Part shown: piece by piece, positions 1 through 7,923 of the stretch
Position numbering within the stretch: the first letter of the stretch is position 1
How the letters are laid out: each line of letters opens with the position of its first letter
NCBI GenBank assembly: GCA_028345195.1
Contig: JAOMCX010000002.1
Location: 79,254 to 143,253 of the forward strand
Length of the DNA stretch: 64,000 nt
DNA from: Candidatus Nitrosopelagicus sp.
GTDB lineage: Archaea > Thermoproteota > Nitrososphaeria > Nitrososphaerales > Nitrosopumilaceae
Direction of reading: 5' to 3'
Program-made: the position numbers and the translations under genes
The notes under the pieces: model-generated
Databases searched by the model: none
What the model saw: the letters and a program-made list of their open reading frames with translations, nothing else
Told to the model about the DNA's origin: nothing

Positions 1-7
1 TTTCCAT
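1..7 (-). CDS. Start of next gene downstream of sdhA (partial)
   Basis: The stop codon of the flavoprotein gene (TGA at 9-7) shares its last A with an ATG reading 7-5 on the minus strand, followed by GAA. This TGATG overlap is typical of translationally coupled operon genes. By analogy with other archaeal succinate dehydrogenase operons the next gene could encode the iron-sulfur subunit, but only two codons are inside the window, so this is inference. Confidence 0.3.
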
Positions 8-1719
8 CAGTATTTTCTCTCCACAGGTTTGTATTTAGTTATAGTAACTGGATGCTTCTTCATAATTGGTTCGTTTGGATCATAATAGGCCAGTGTGTGA
101 TGAAGGAAATTTGCATCATCACGTGTTGGGAAATCAGTTCTAGCATGAGCTCCGCGAGATTCTTTTCTGTTTATAGCACCAACTAACACTACTTCAGCCA
201 CGCGGAACATAGAATCTAGCTCCATTACATTTTGGAAATTAGTATTATATTCTTTAGCAGAATCATCAACATGCTTCCAGGTTTTTTGTTTAAGTTCTCG
301 CACCTTTTTTAGACCTTCGGCTAAATCATTATGATTTCTGTAGACGTATGCTTTTGCATTGAGAATTTCTGCAACTTCTTGTTTTACTTCATATGGATTT
401 ACATCTCCACGTCCACGGAATATTCCATCAAAAATTCGAGTTTCTTCAGCAGCTACTAAATGAGTAGGAAATTGTGCAGAAGTATGTTCTTTTTCAATAT
501 AATCAACAGCCAATGAACCTGTAATTTTTCCCCAAACAATACATTCAGAAGTAGAGTTTGCTCCAAGACGATTTGCACCATGAACACTGTTACATGCAGC
601 TTCTCCTGCAGCCCAAACACCTTGAAGTTCTGCTGCACCGTCAATGTTTGTATGAATTCCACCCATCATGTAATGACAAACAGGTCTAATGTCAATTGGT
701 TCATCTTTAGGATCAATTCCGGAGAATTTAATTGAAATTTCTCTAATACCGCCTAGTTTAGCTTTAATTTTTTCATCACCTAAATGTCGTAAATCTAGTT
801 TCATGCAATCTTCTCCAGTTTCATGTTTGAATCCACGACCTTCATTAATTTCAGTCATAATAGAACGTGAGACAATATCACGTGGAGCTAATTCCATTTT
901 TCCAGCTGCATAATTTTTCATAAATCGGTCACCGTCTTTGTTTAGTAAATAACCACCTTCACCTCGTGCACCTTCAGTAATTAAAATTCCAGAAGGTAGA
1001 ATTCCAGTAGGATGAAATTGTACAAACTCCATATCTTTTAATCCCATTCCAGCACGATAAGCCATATCCAAACCATCAGGAGTGGATGATAATGCATATG
1101 TAGAATAACTAAAAATTCTCCCTGCACCACCAGTTGCAATTATCAACGCCTTACCTTTGATTGTATAAAATGATCCGGATGATGTCTCTATTGCAGTTAT
1201 TCCACAAAATTGTTTTCCATCATGAACGATTGATGTGATGTACCATTCATTTAGGAATTCAATATTGTCAAATTTCTGACAAGTGTCGTATAAAGTCTGC
1301 ATTTCAAAAAATCCGACTTTATCAATAGCATAAGTTGCACGTGGAAAACTATATCCTCCAAAATTACGTTGATCTATTTTTCCGTTTTCTTGTCTGGACC
1401 ATGGCATTCCCCAATGTTCTAATTGAAAAATTTCATTTGGCATCATATGACATAATTTTTCAGCGGTATCTTGGTCTGCTAAAAAATCACTTCCTTTTAC
1501 AGTATCATAAATATGAGATTCTATTGTATCACCTTTGTCTTCTTGTATTACAGCAGCAGTTCCTCCTTCTGCAGATACAGAGTGAGAACGCATGACCTGT
1601 GTTTTTGCAATAACACCAATCTTGATTTTTTGATTCTTCTTTGCAGCCTCAATGGCAGCACGTAATCCTGCCAAACCAGAACCTGCAATGATTAGATCAA
1701 ATTCAATAGAATCCGTCAT
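7..1719 (-). CDS. sdhA: Succinate dehydrogenase/fumarate reductase flavoprotein subunit
   Basis: 570-residue FAD flavoprotein that would oxidise succinate to fumarate (or the reverse) at the inner face of the membrane, in the TCA cycle and respiratory complex II. Seen: an N-terminal dinucleotide fold GSGLAGL (about residues 13-19), the RSHSVSAEGG segment whose His46 is the usual covalent FAD attachment site, HPTGILPSG and TEGARGEGG (active-site Arg), and HYMMGGIHTN near residue 350. Length matches the SdhA family. It is transcribed away from the padR gene, with a possible TATA box (revcomp of ttataac near 1752-1758). The next operon gene begins at its stop codon. Confidence 0.96.
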   Translation of the reverse strand: MTDSIEFDLIIAGSGLAGLRAAIEAAKKNQKIKIGVIAKTQVMRSHSVSAEGGTAAVIQEDKGDTIESHIYDTVKGSDFLADQDTAEKLCHMMPNEIFQLEHWGMPWSRQENGKIDQRNFGGYSFPRATYAIDKVGFFEMQTLYDTCQKFDNIEFLNEWYITSIVHDGKQFCGITAIETSSGSFYTIKGKALIIATGGAGRIFSYSTYALSSTPDGLDMAYRAGMGLKDMEFVQFHPTGILPSGILITEGARGEGGYLLNKDGDRFMKNYAAGKMELAPRDIVSRSIMTEINEGRGFKHETGEDCMKLDLRHLGDEKIKAKLGGIREISIKFSGIDPKDEPIDIRPVCHYMMGGIHTNIDGAAELQGVWAAGEAACNSVHGANRLGANSTSECIVWGKITGSLAVDYIEKEHTSAQFPTHLVAAEETRIFDGIFRGRGDVNPYEVKQEVAEILNAKAYVYRNHNDLAEGLKKVRELKQKTWKHVDDSAKEYNTNFQNVMELDSMFRVAEVVLVGAINRKESRGAHARTDFPTRDDANFLHHTLAYYDPNEPIMKKHPVTITKYKPVERKY

Positions 1720-1780
1720 TAATGAATAAAATTAGAAGAGGTTACTTATGTATTATAACAAAATATGACGGATCGAATGA

Positions 1781-1815
1781 TTAATATATATCGCTAGCGA
1801 TATCGCTAGTGATGT
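1781..1815 (+). promoter_or_regulatory. padR promoter with overlapping palindromic operator
   Basis: A TATA-like box (ttaatatata, 1781-1790) is followed at once by a perfect 16-base palindrome ATATCGCTAGCGATAT (1788-1803), then an imperfect copy ATATCGCTAGTGATGT (1800-1815) that shares four bases with it and runs into the start codon. The tandem palindromes sit between TATA box and start, where a bound repressor would block archaeal RNA polymerase. PadR proteins are known to bind short inverted repeats in their own promoters, so autoregulation is inferred. Confidence 0.7.
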
Positions 1816-2297
1816 TTAAGGAATGGACACAGCGTGTTGGAAGCATGGTTCCAAGAGGATTTTCTAGATATTACATCTTACAACAATTGATGGAAAACCC
1901 ACATACAGGAAAAGAGATTATTGATTCTGCAGTTGAAGCAAGTGCTGGGAACTGGAAACCATCACCCGGACTAATTTACCCACTGCTTGGTAGATTACTA
2001 GATGAAGGTCTAATTGAAGAAAGTGAAAATGGAAAGTATCAGATTACAGATAACGGGAAAACGATACTAATGGATCTGGAGAACTGGAAAATGAATATGC
2101 AGCAACAGATGAGTACAATGATGCGACTTATGGATATGGGAAAATTCATGGGAATGGATATGTTAGAAAGAGTGACTATACTAGGTAATTTATTGAGTTC
2201 AAATGCAAGTAACATGACAAATCATGAAATTGAAAAATACAAGAAATTTCTCCAAGATGAATTAGAAAAAATCAAAGAGATGGATTCTAAAAAATAG
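1809..2297 (+). CDS. PadR-family transcriptional regulator
   Basis: 162-residue winged-helix repressor. Seen: the N-terminal PadR domain with GFSRYYILQQLMENPHTGKE (about 17-36), PSPGLIYPLLGRLLDEGLI (about 52-70), the usual PxxG(L/T)(V/I)YPxLxxLExxGL signature, and a basic/acidic C-terminal helical segment (about 85-162) rich in Met and suited to dimerisation. Start is GTG 1809 or ATG 1812; ATG 1812 lies 26 bases from the centre of the TATA box, fitting a leaderless mRNA. The operator palindromes overlap this start. The lyase-family gene 45 bases downstream may be co-transcribed. Ligand is unknown. Confidence 0.9.
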   Translation: MMFKEWTQRVGSMVPRGFSRYYILQQLMENPHTGKEIIDSAVEASAGNWKPSPGLIYPLLGRLLDEGLIEESENGKYQITDNGKTILMDLENWKMNMQQQMSTMMRLMDMGKFMGMDMLERVTILGNLLSSNASNMTNHEIEKYKKFLQDELEKIKEMDSKK

Positions 2298-2342
2298 ACA
2301 ATTATAGACTAATCATAAATAAAACAGGATTAGATAGATTTT

Positions 2343-3200
2343 ATGAAAAAACTTCGTAAACTAATTAATGATAAATCAAAACCATTGGTAGTTCCAGGAG
2401 TTTATGATGCAATAGGAGCAAAAATTGCTCAAAAAGTAGGTTTTGATGCAATGTTTCAAACAGGTTATGGTACATCTGCCACATTGTTAGGAATGCCAGA
2501 TTATGGATTCATTGGATTATCTGAAACGACAGATAATGCTAGACGTATAGCAAATGCAATTTCAGTACCACTAATTGTAGATGTAGATACAGGTTATGGG
2601 AATGCATTAACTGTAAAAAAATTACTTCAGGATTTACAAGTTGCAGGAGTGTCAGGCATATTTCTTGAAGATCAAAAATGGCCAAAAAGATGTGGTCATA
2701 TGAAAGGAAAGGAGGTGGTTCAAAAAGAAGAGTATGGAGAGAAATTAGCAGCCGCAGTAGATGCAAAAGAGGACAAAGATTTCATCATAGTAGCTAGAAC
2801 AGATGCCAGAGCAACAGAGGGATTAGATGATGCAATCGAAAGAGGAAAATATTACAAAAAAATTGGAGCAGATTTGATTTTTGTTGAAGCCCCAAAATCA
2901 ATAGAAGAGATGAAAAAAATTGGAAAATCAATAAACGCCCCATTAGTTGCAAATATGATTGAAGGAGGAGCAACTCCAATTAGTTCAACAACTACGTTGC
3001 ATAAGATGGGGTATCAACTAATATTATATCCATTATCCATATTGTATGCAAATACATTTGCAACAATGAAAATACTAAAAGAATTAAAAGATAAGGGCAC
3101 CACTACAAGACTCAAAAAAGATTTGGTTGATTTTGATCAGTTTAATGATATTGTTGAATTATCAAAATTTAGAAAATTGGAGAATAAATATTCAAAATAA
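2343..3200 (+). CDS. Isocitrate lyase/PEP mutase superfamily enzyme
   Basis: 285-residue TIM-barrel enzyme of the ICL/PEP mutase family, which cleaves or forms C-C or P-C bonds alpha to a carboxylate. Seen: VPGVYDAIGAK (about 18-28), the Mg-binding DVDTGYGN motif (about 79-86), EDQKWPKRCGHMKGK with the KRCGH catalytic loop typical of lyases such as methylisocitrate lyase rather than PEP mutases, and IVARTDA. Length fits PrpB-like enzymes, but no methylcitrate synthase or dehydratase is nearby, so substrate cannot be fixed. Dimethylmalate lyase or oxaloacetate decarboxylase activity are alternatives. It follows padR on the same strand and could be its target. Confidence 0.85.
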   Translation: MKKLRKLINDKSKPLVVPGVYDAIGAKIAQKVGFDAMFQTGYGTSATLLGMPDYGFIGLSETTDNARRIANAISVPLIVDVDTGYGNALTVKKLLQDLQVAGVSGIFLEDQKWPKRCGHMKGKEVVQKEEYGEKLAAAVDAKEDKDFIIVARTDARATEGLDDAIERGKYYKKIGADLIFVEAPKSIEEMKKIGKSINAPLVANMIEGGATPISSTTTLHKMGYQLILYPLSILYANTFATMKILKELKDKGTTTRLKKDLVDFDQFNDIVELSKFRKLENKYSK

Positions 3201-3222
3201 AAAAGAAAAACTAGTAAAGAGT

Positions 3223-3510
3223 TTATTGAGTAGTTCTCTTTACTTCAATTTCTATTGTGGAAACATTTCTTGTCTTACCGTCTTGTGACTCTAAACTTTC
3301 AGAGCCTATGGATATATTTCCAATGCTATATCCGGAGTTCTCGGTCTTTCTTGAAATTATTTGTGCAACATCTACGGCTCTACCGATACTCATTCCTCGA
3401 GCTTTGATGTTGACAGAAGGCAAATTAGCCAATTGGATTAACGTTGAAGTAACGTATGCCATAATTGGTTTCTTACCTATGAATACAGTGTCTCGTTGTT
3501 CGGTTGACAT
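3223..3510 (-). CDS. albA: Alba chromatin protein
   Basis: 95-residue archaeal DNA/RNA-binding protein of the Alba family, an abundant nucleoid protein acting as a dimer. Seen: the diagnostic GKKPIMAYV strand-helix segment (residues 12-20), IKARGMSIGRAVDVAQ (about 36-51) and the C-terminal beta hairpin ending VSTIEIEVKR. A TATA-like box (aatttaaa, 3533-3540 on the plus strand) centred 26 bases from the ATG supports this start and a leaderless mRNA. Its ATG overlaps the proposed ATG of the divergent HEAT gene. Confidence 0.96.
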   Translation of the reverse strand: MSTEQRDTVFIGKKPIMAYVTSTLIQLANLPSVNIKARGMSIGRAVDVAQIISRKTENSGYSIGNISIGSESLESQDGKTRNVSTIEIEVKRTTQ

Positions 3511-4084
3511 GCGAGTAAAATATTACGAGGATAATTTAAATCAAGATAGGTTGGACAGAGAGGAAATTTTGGAATCATTCAAAAATGATGCTTCAAAGAA
3601 AAGTATTGTATCTAGATTAAGTCAGAATAAAGATCCAGAAATTATCCAAAAAATGATTGAATTATTTGACGATGATGATATTGAGATAAGAGGAGAAGTA
3701 TTCAGTACTTTACTTCTTAATCAAAATGAAATTTTTGAGGAGTTGATTTTAGGATTAGGACATGAAAGTAAAAATGTGCGAGCATATGTGACCTTAGTTT
3801 TAGCAAATAGAAATGAAAAAAGTGTAATTGCAAAAATTAGAAAATTAACAAGTGATTCAAGTGGTTTAGTTAGAACTTGTGCATATGGAGCATTAGGACA
3901 TTTAGAAGTAAAGGAATCTGCTAAGGAACTACACCAAGGTATTTTTGATTCAAATTTAGAGGCTGTAAAAAGTGCAGCATACGCATTAGCAAGAATTGGT
4001 GAAAAAATTTCAGACAAAGAAATAGAAGAATTACATAGATTAGAGGAATCAGAATTTAGAAAAATTTTAAAGTTTTTTAATTAA
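3509..4084 (+). CDS. HEAT-repeat (PBS-lyase-like) protein
   Basis: About 191 residues composed of alpha-helical HEAT-like repeats: IRGEVFSTLLLNQNEI, VRAYVTLVLANRNEKS, VRTCAYGALGHLEVKE and VKSAAYALARIGEKIS each follow the HEAT pattern of two short helices with conserved V/A/L positions. Such proteins are protein-interaction scaffolds; no enzyme motif is seen. The open frame extends upstream to 3257 but that part is antisense to albA and non-HEAT, so it was discarded. ATG 3509 is the longest reasonable start, overlapping the albA start codon head-to-head; TTG 3551 or ATG 3653 are possible. The stop lies one base before tRNA-Ala. Confidence 0.75.
   Translation: MRVKYYEDNLNQDRLDREEILESFKNDASKKSIVSRLSQNKDPEIIQKMIELFDDDDIEIRGEVFSTLLLNQNEIFEELILGLGHESKNVRAYVTLVLANRNEKSVIAKIRKLTSDSSGLVRTCAYGALGHLEVKESAKELHQGIFDSNLEAVKSAAYALARIGEKISDKEIEELHRLEESEFRKILKFFN
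3533..3540 (-). promoter_or_regulatory. albA TATA box
   Basis: aatttaaa (TTTAAATT on the minus strand) is centred about 26 bases before the albA ATG, the spacing expected for a leaderless archaeal transcript. It lies inside the proposed first codons of the divergent HEAT-repeat gene. Confidence 0.55.
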
Positions 4085-4085
4085 A

Positions 4086-4162
4086 TGGTGGACCGAAAGG
4101 GATTTGAACCCTTGACCCCACGCATGCCATGCGCGTATTCTACCAGGCTGAACTATCGGCCC
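4086..4162 (-). tRNA. tRNA-Ala (GGC anticodon)
   Basis: Minus-strand cloverleaf with acceptor GGGCCGA/TCGGTCC containing the G3:U70 alanine identity pair. Anticodon loop ATGGCAT gives anticodon GGC (codons GCC/GCU), and the T arm AAGGG-TTCAAAT-CCCTT is canonical. Discriminator is A, followed by an encoded CCA (4088-4086), which the other four tRNAs in the window lack. No intron. Confidence 0.96.
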
Positions 4163-4212
4163 ATGAACCTAATGATTCGTTTTCTTAAAAAATCACCAAC
4201 ATTTAACTTAAT

Positions 4213-4231
4213 TTGACTTAGGCTAATCTAA
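4213..4231 (+). promoter_or_regulatory. DtxR/IdeR-like metal box upstream of FNR gene
   Basis: TTGACTTAGGCTAATCTAA matches 15 of 19 positions of the classical iron box TTAGGTTAGGCTAACCTAA by eye. It ends seven bases before the TATA box of the flavoprotein gene. Its core TTAGGCTAATCTAA recurs as TTACGCTAAGCTAA upstream of ferritin (8973-8986). Function is inferred. Confidence 0.5.
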
Positions 4232-4238
4232 CAGAAGA

Positions 4239-4247
4239 TATTTAAAC
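4239..4247 (+). promoter_or_regulatory. TATA box of FNR-like gene
   Basis: tatttaaac centred 26 bases before the ATG at 4269, the expected spacing for a leaderless archaeal mRNA. A purine-rich stretch (agaaga) just upstream could serve as BRE. Confidence 0.65.
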
Positions 4248-4268
4248 ATAAATTCGTATTTTTAAGAA

Positions 4269-5111
4269 ATGGTTCAAGATAATAAAGCAAAATTAACTTA
4301 TACACAATTACTAAAAGAAGACCTTGGCATATTTCGTCTTGTTCCAGAAGATGGAGTTATTCCAGATTTCAAAGCAGGTCAATTTTTAACACTTGGAATG
4401 CCGGTACCTGGAGAAGATAATAAAATTGTTCGACGTGCATATTCAATTGCATCACATCCAGAAAATAAAAAATTTTTTGAGTTTGTAATTAGATGGGTAA
4501 GAAAACCATTTCCAGGAAGATTGACAACTGAATTATTTAATGCAAAAGAAGGTGCAGATGTAAGTTGGGTTAAACCATTAGGTCACCTAACAATTAATGA
4601 TGAATTACCAAACGGTGATCCGGATACTAGAAGAATTGTTTGTATCGGAGGAGGAACAGGCTTAGCACCATTTGTGAGTTTTGCTCAGCATCTTCATGAC
4701 ATAGGAGATAAAAGAGAAATTGTTGTTTTGCATGGAGCCAGTTATGTGGACGAATTAAGTTATAAACAATTACTTACAGATTTAGAAAATGAAAGTTTGG
4801 ATAGAGGTACAGACAAATGGAATTTCAAATATAGAGCAGCAATTAGTAGACCACAAGAATGGTTTAATCGTGCATGGACGGGTCAAACAGGAAGAGTAGA
4901 ACAATTCCTGAGAACAAAATCTGGAGAAAAATCACCATTAGAAGAATTAGTTGGAGAAAAAATTACAAAAGATAACACCATGTTTTACATCTGTGGATGG
5001 CAAGGAACAATTGATGGTACATTAGATTATCTTGGAAATAATGAGTTCGTAACAGAGAGAAATAAACGAGAAGATGGTAGTTATGAAGTCAAATTCGAAT
5101 CATATGGATAA
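4269..5111 (+). CDS. Ferredoxin-NADP reductase-like flavoprotein
   Basis: 280-residue cytosolic flavoprotein of the FNR superfamily that would move electrons between NAD(P)H and a ferredoxin or similar carrier. Seen: FKAGQFLTLGMP (about 34-45), the FAD-binding RAYSIAS motif (56-62), the pyridine-nucleotide loop GGGTGLAPF (127-135) and a C-terminal FYICGWQG with the conserved CG. Length and domain order match bacterial Fpr-type reductases. A DtxR-like box and TATA box lie directly upstream, suggesting metal or redox control. Partner could be one of the ferredoxins in this window; that is inference. Confidence 0.88.
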   Translation: MVQDNKAKLTYTQLLKEDLGIFRLVPEDGVIPDFKAGQFLTLGMPVPGEDNKIVRRAYSIASHPENKKFFEFVIRWVRKPFPGRLTTELFNAKEGADVSWVKPLGHLTINDELPNGDPDTRRIVCIGGGTGLAPFVSFAQHLHDIGDKREIVVLHGASYVDELSYKQLLTDLENESLDRGTDKWNFKYRAAISRPQEWFNRAWTGQTGRVEQFLRTKSGEKSPLEELVGEKITKDNTMFYICGWQGTIDGTLDYLGNNEFVTERNKREDGSYEVKFESYG

Positions 5112-5167
5112 GAAAAGATCGGTAGAGCAGCTCAGTTATTAAAATACAAGATAAACAGCAAATTATT

Positions 5168-5764
5168 ATGACAATTGCAATTTACTTGGCACATTTGAAT
5201 CCAGTTACGAATGCACATGCAGAAATTATTAGAGATTTATCAAAAACAGATAAGGTAGTTGTTATGCCGGTTAGATTTCTAAATGAGGAGAAAGAAATTA
5301 ACAGTAAAAGCTTTCCATTTAGCTTTGAACTTAGAAAAGAAATGTTAGAATCAGTTTTTGGAGAATCAATCACAGTTTCATCAAATTATACATTTCATGC
5401 ACCTTTCAAGAAATATTTTCCACCACTTGTTTCCAAAGGTTCATGGAAATTAAGGAAAGAAATTCTCAGTGAAATTGAAGGAAAATACTACACATACACA
5501 GGTGATAAAGCAGAGGGAATAATGTTGAAATTATACAGATTAAAACCAAAAATTGGTCAAAGAAAAGAACTCTCTGCAACATCGGTAAAAAATGAAATGT
5601 ATGAATCAGTTACAGGAGGAAAAAAAGAGTGGGAAAAACAAGTTCCAGAATCGGTGGCAGAAATTATCAACAAAAATTGGGATATTGTCGAAAAATTTGC
5701 ATCATCAGAAGATAATACAACGAGAGTGCTAGGTATGAAGTTCCCAAGAGAAGGATATACCTAG
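5168..5764 (+). CDS. Nucleotidyltransferase (cytidylyltransferase-like, NMNAT-type fold)
   Basis: 198-residue protein of the nucleotidylyltransferase alpha/beta-phosphodiesterase superfamily. Seen: an N-terminal strand followed by HLNPVTNAHAEII (9-21), a variant of the PxTNGH / HxGH nucleotide-binding motif, and SATSVKNEM (136-144), matching the ISSTxIR segment of this fold. This suggests NMN or pantetheine-phosphate-like adenylyl transfer, but the second His of the HxGH motif sits in NAHA, so the substrate is open. First of a + strand run with ilvE, 35 bases upstream of it. Confidence 0.7.
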   Translation: MTIAIYLAHLNPVTNAHAEIIRDLSKTDKVVVMPVRFLNEEKEINSKSFPFSFELRKEMLESVFGESITVSSNYTFHAPFKKYFPPLVSKGSWKLRKEILSEIEGKYYTYTGDKAEGIMLKLYRLKPKIGQRKELSATSVKNEMYESVTGGKKEWEKQVPESVAEIINKNWDIVEKFASSEDNTTRVLGMKFPREGYT

Positions 5765-5799
5765 TTATAAAATAAATATACAAAATTCTAGAATTTTTT

Positions 5800-6714
5800 G
5801 TGAGTTCCATATCTGAATTAATTTGGTTTGATGGGAAATTTGTAAAACATAGCAATGCAAAGATTCCAGTAACAACTCATGCAATTCATTACGGCACATC
5901 AATTTTTGAAGGAATTAGAGCATATTGGAATGGAGAAAAATTAAACATATTCAGATTAGATGAACATGTTACAAGATTCAGAAATTCAGGAAAATTTTAT
6001 GATATCACATTAAGATTTACTAACAAAGAAATTAAAGAAGCAATAATTAATTTATGTAAAAAAAATAAAATTAAAACTTCATGTTATATCAGACCATTTT
6101 ATTTTGTTGGACAATACGGAATTAACCTACACGTAACAAAAAAAGCACCAACACATGCAGTTATTTTTTGTTTTCCATTTGGAGATTTATTTAATAAAAA
6201 TGGAATTACGGCATGTATTTCAAAATGGAGGAAGTTTAATGATAGTTCAACTCCCACACAAGCAAAAATGGGTGGAAATTATCTAAATTCAATTTTAGCT
6301 ACACAGGATGCAAAAAAAAGAAAATTCGATGAAGCGATTCTATTAGATAAAAATAATAAAGTTAGTGAAGCACCTGGAGAAAATATCTTTATTGTAAAAA
6401 ATAATACATTGATCACACCACCACTTTCATCATCAGCGTTAGATGGTATAACAAGAAAATCAATTTTAGAATTTGCAAAGAATATGAAAGTCAAAACAAA
6501 GATTAAAGAAATTACAAAAGATGAACTAAAAAAAGCAGACGAAGTGTTCCTAACTGGAACTGCAGCAGAAATAACACCTGTAATTAAAATCGAATCTAAA
6601 AAAATTGGAGAAGGTAAAGTTGGAAATGTGACAAAACAGGTTATGGATACATACACCGAGATAGTAATGAATAATAACAAAAAATTTTCTAAATGGTTAA
6701 CAAACGTGTATTAA
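5800..6714 (+). CDS. ilvE: Branched-chain amino acid aminotransferase (class IV)
   Basis: 304-residue PLP enzyme transferring the amino group between glutamate and the 2-oxo acids of Leu, Ile and Val. Seen: HYGTSIFEGIRAYW (30-43), the AKMGGNY segment with probable PLP Lys156, EAPGENIF (190-197) and a late LTGTAAEITPV phosphate-cup motif. Length is standard for IlvE. Start is GTG 5800; no ATG fits the N-terminal ISELIWFDGKFV sequence. D-alanine aminotransferase-like relatives share the fold, but the FEGIRAY pattern favours IlvE. Confidence 0.93.
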   Translation: MSSISELIWFDGKFVKHSNAKIPVTTHAIHYGTSIFEGIRAYWNGEKLNIFRLDEHVTRFRNSGKFYDITLRFTNKEIKEAIINLCKKNKIKTSCYIRPFYFVGQYGINLHVTKKAPTHAVIFCFPFGDLFNKNGITACISKWRKFNDSSTPTQAKMGGNYLNSILATQDAKKRKFDEAILLDKNNKVSEAPGENIFIVKNNTLITPPLSSSALDGITRKSILEFAKNMKVKTKIKEITKDELKKADEVFLTGTAAEITPVIKIESKKIGEGKVGNVTKQVMDTYTEIVMNNNKKFSKWLTNVY

Positions 6715-6716
6715 AA

Positions 6717-7652
6717 ATGAAAGTAATTCAAATTGGAACAGGTGGATGGGGTAAAAATCACAGTAGAGTTTTATCAGAATTTGGTGTGTTATCAGCTATT
6801 TGTGATATGAATTATGAAAGAGCAAAGGAGTTTGGAGAAAAATATAACGTCAATTATTATAAAACACTAGAAGAGTTGTTTGAAAATGAAGAATTTGATG
6901 CAGCATTCATTTGTACACCTACATCAACTCATTCAGAATTAGCATTACAATTAATTGAAAAAAAGAAACATGTTTTTGTAGAAAAACCAATGACATATCT
7001 TTCAGAAGATGGTGAAAAATTAGTAGAAAAGGCTAGAAAAAATAAAGTTATTTTGACATGTGGATATATTGAGAGATTTAATCCCGCAGTAGCTCATGTC
7101 AAAGAATATCTAAAATCAAAGAAATTTGGAGATTTGATTAGATTAGAATTTTATCGGGAGCACCGAATGCCACTACACATCAAAGACGTTGGAATAATTT
7201 ATGATACAAGCGTTCATGATATAGATACAGCAATGTGGCTTTTTGATGAAACACCACAAGTTGTGTTTGCAAAGTCAGGACAAATTAATCATGAACACGA
7301 AGATTTTGCAACAATAATGCTTGGTTTCAAAGATAATAGAATAGCCACCATTTCTTCAAATTGGATTACCCCAACCAGAGTGAGAAACTTTAACGCAGTA
7401 TGTACTGATGGGCGAATTTTTTCAGATTTCATAACACAAGAAATAAGAATTGAGACCGATAAAGGAACAGAAACACCATCAAAACAAAAAGAGGAACCAT
7501 TATCATTAGAGATTAGAAACTTTCTTGATGCAATTGAGAGTAAAAATGAGTTAAGAGTAAAGCCCGAACATGCAGTAAATGTGACAAGAATTGCAGAAGC
7601 AGCTCTTTTATCTAGTCAAAAAGGGATTCCAATTTATCTGGATATAAAATGA
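6717..7652 (+). CDS. Gfo/Idh/MocA-family sugar dehydrogenase
   Basis: 311-residue NAD(P)-dependent oxidoreductase. Seen: Rossmann GTGGWGKNH (7-15), the EKP motif (88-90) with catalytic-type Lys, and a CGYIERFNPAV segment typical of nucleotide-sugar 3-dehydrogenases such as UDP-GlcNAc 3-dehydrogenases. The frame opens at 6693, but ATG 6717 lies two bases after the ilvE stop and starts exactly at the conserved beta strand, so it is preferred. Overlaps the Trm112-like gene by four bases (ATGA) and shares the cluster with a hexapeptide acetyltransferase, suggesting surface-sugar synthesis. No aminotransferase for a full WlbA-type route is present here. Confidence 0.85.
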   Translation: MKVIQIGTGGWGKNHSRVLSEFGVLSAICDMNYERAKEFGEKYNVNYYKTLEELFENEEFDAAFICTPTSTHSELALQLIEKKKHVFVEKPMTYLSEDGEKLVEKARKNKVILTCGYIERFNPAVAHVKEYLKSKKFGDLIRLEFYREHRMPLHIKDVGIIYDTSVHDIDTAMWLFDETPQVVFAKSGQINHEHEDFATIMLGFKDNRIATISSNWITPTRVRNFNAVCTDGRIFSDFITQEIRIETDKGTETPSKQKEEPLSLEIRNFLDAIESKNELRVKPEHAVNVTRIAEAALLSSQKGIPIYLDIK

Positions 7653-7918
7653 AGAGAAAACTATTAGATATTTTGGCATGTCCAATGTGTAAAAAGCATC
7701 CTTTGGAATTAATAGAAATTAAAACAAAAAATGATGAGATAGTAGAAGGAGCAATTTATTGTGATACGTGTGAAAGATATTTCCTCATCATTGAGGAGAT
7801 TCCTGTAATGTTACCAGATGAATTAAGAGATAAAAAACAAGAAAATGAATTTCTTCAAAAAAACAAAGATTCTCTTCCTGAAAAAATTATCAAGCAAGGA
7901 AAACCTTGGCATTTGTGA
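7649..7918 (+). CDS. Trm112-like zinc protein
   Basis: 89-residue protein with the Trm112 pattern: LLDILACPMCKKHPL (5-19) and IYCDTCERYFLI (36-47), giving zinc ligands C11, C14, C38 and C41, then the conserved EEIPVMLPDE segment (49-58). Trm112 proteins activate SAM methyltransferases acting on tRNA, rRNA and translation factors in eukaryotes and archaea. It overlaps the preceding dehydrogenase by four bases and is followed after five bases by an acyltransferase, an unexpected neighbourhood for a translation factor. YcaR-like proteins with the same fold occur beside cell-envelope genes, an alternative. Confidence 0.85.
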   Translation: MKRKLLDILACPMCKKHPLELIEIKTKNDEIVEGAIYCDTCERYFLIIEEIPVMLPDELRDKKQENEFLQKNKDSLPEKIIKQGKPWHL

Positions 7919-7923
7919 TAAGA

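Noticed and set aside
3257..3508. Upstream extension of the HEAT-repeat reading frame.
   Set aside because: It is antisense to the complete albA gene and its translation has no HEAT character. A start at 3509 or later is preferred.
6279..6680. A 133-codon open frame antisense to ilvE.
   Set aside because: Shadow of a confirmed gene; hydrophobic composition comes from complementary A/T-rich codons.
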